15,235 bases of DNA, taken from positions 1 to 15,235 of the forward strand of contig PFNV01000020.1 in NCBI GenBank assembly GCA_002792165.1, read 5' to 3'. Below, piece after piece: positions 14,926 through 15,235 of the stretch (positions are counted from its first letter, which is position 1; every line of letters starts with the position of its first letter). The notes under the pieces are model-generated. The model saw nothing but the letters and a program-made list of their open reading frames with translations, made no database searches and was not told where the DNA came from. Origin of the DNA: Candidatus Tagabacteria bacterium CG_4_10_14_0_2_um_filter_40_13 (lineage in GTDB: Bacteria > Patescibacteriota > Minisyncoccia > GCA-002779875). Made by a program: the position numbers and the translations under genes.

Positions 14926-15235
14926 TTGAACTCAGAATCGGAAAAAAAATTTAATACTGTAAACGAGCATCAATGGCTCTCAATGGCGGATGCCGCACAA
15001 TTTACTCCTTACAGCGCGGAGTATTTAAGTTTGCTTGCGCGAAAAAGAAAACTACCTGCCAAGAAAATCGGGAAGACTTGGTTTACGACAAAAATCGCAC
15101 TCGACGATTATATGCGTCGGCAAATGTTAAGGACAAATGTTCAAAATGGAGTATTGCATGAAGATTATCAAAAACCGGAAAATCCCACTGCAACATCAGT
15201 CGAGCTGAATTATATCCGCGAAAGATTATCTCAAG
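14926..15235 (+). CDS. Helix-turn-helix (MerR/excisionase-like) protein, 5' part only
   Basis: The frame beginning at TTG 14926 stays open to the end of the window (103 codons). It contains WLSMADAAQFTPYSAEYLSLL, then ARKRKLPAKKIGKTWFTT and KIALDDYMRR (about residues 17-65), a MerR/excisionase-type helix-turn-helix with its wing. In Patescibacteria this domain often sits at the N-terminus of larger, sometimes membrane-bound proteins, so the rest may be elsewhere. The conserved WLS lies before the first in-frame ATG (14983), which favours the upstream TTG; ATG 14983 is the alternative. The ATG-led reading frame at 14973-15161 in another frame is a shadow. Two palindromic sites upstream may be its operator. 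Confidence 0.75.
   Translation, partial: MNSESEKKFNTVNEHQWLSMADAAQFTPYSAEYLSLLARKRKLPAKKIGKTWFTTKIALDDYMRRQMLRTNVQNGVLHEDYQKPENPTATSVELNYIRERLSQ

Noticed and set aside
14973..15161. 62-residue ORF starting ATG 14973
   Set aside because: It overlaps the frame with a clear helix-turn-helix domain and has no recognisable features of its own.

Overview
The window looks like part of a small-genome bacterium of the Candidate Phyla Radiation (Patescibacteria), most likely Parcubacteria-like. This rests on several things seen here: a divergent 16S rRNA gene without a 23S gene behind it, an EF-P with a non-canonical tip loop, a PaaX/Cas2-like regulator, a sigma-region-4/HARE protein, and a membrane-protein plus VirD4-like ATPase pair of the kind I associate with these genomes. 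TGA is used as an ordinary stop, so this is not one of the TGA-recoded lineages. Taxonomy is inferred from the sequence, not searched.

Layout. 1-956: the 3' end of a GH1 glycosidase, then a small coiled-coil gene. 960-3090: a stand-alone 16S rRNA unit, with a promoter and possible small RNA, an rRNA promoter, a 16-bp precursor-processing stem, the 16S gene with a roughly 140-nt palindromic insert in helix 40, a highly structured 3' spacer, and a strong terminator. 3093-3925: a PaaX/Cas2-like gene flanked by two copies of a 38-bp inverted-repeat element. 3969-6835: tRNA-Ile; then ddl, tRNA-Ala and efp packed with 1-2 nt gaps; then an ECF-type sigma factor and a small membrane protein. 6849-9330: leuS. 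9400-10859: a 47-residue zinc-ribbon protein and a sigma4/HARE transcription protein. 10874-14667: a membrane protein, a VirD4/TraG-like ATPase, and signal peptidase I. 14740-15235: an AT-rich regulatory region and the start of a helix-turn-helix gene.

Three themes stand out. (a) Translation initiation: the 16S gene has an intact helix 45, but the anti-Shine-Dalgarno CCUCC is absent after it, and ten of the eleven complete protein genes whose starts I examined lack a Shine-Dalgarno sequence. At three genes a -10-like hexamer lies exactly 6 nt before the ATG, which predicts leaderless mRNA, and efp starts 2 nt after a tRNA. (b) Small palindromic sequences sit inside essential genes: 16S helix 40, Ddl (20 codons, in frame) and the LeuS editing domain (16 codons, in frame). 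This resembles the Rickettsia palindromic elements in behaviour. (c) Paired inverted-repeat elements around the PaaX/Cas2-like gene suggest an autoregulatory operator or a small mobile repeat.

Functionally, the genes serve translation (16S, two tRNAs, EF-P, LeuRS), cell-wall precursor synthesis (Ddl), protein export (LepB), transcription control (ECF sigma, sigma4/HARE, PaaX-like, HTH) and a membrane-linked ATPase system of unknown substrate.
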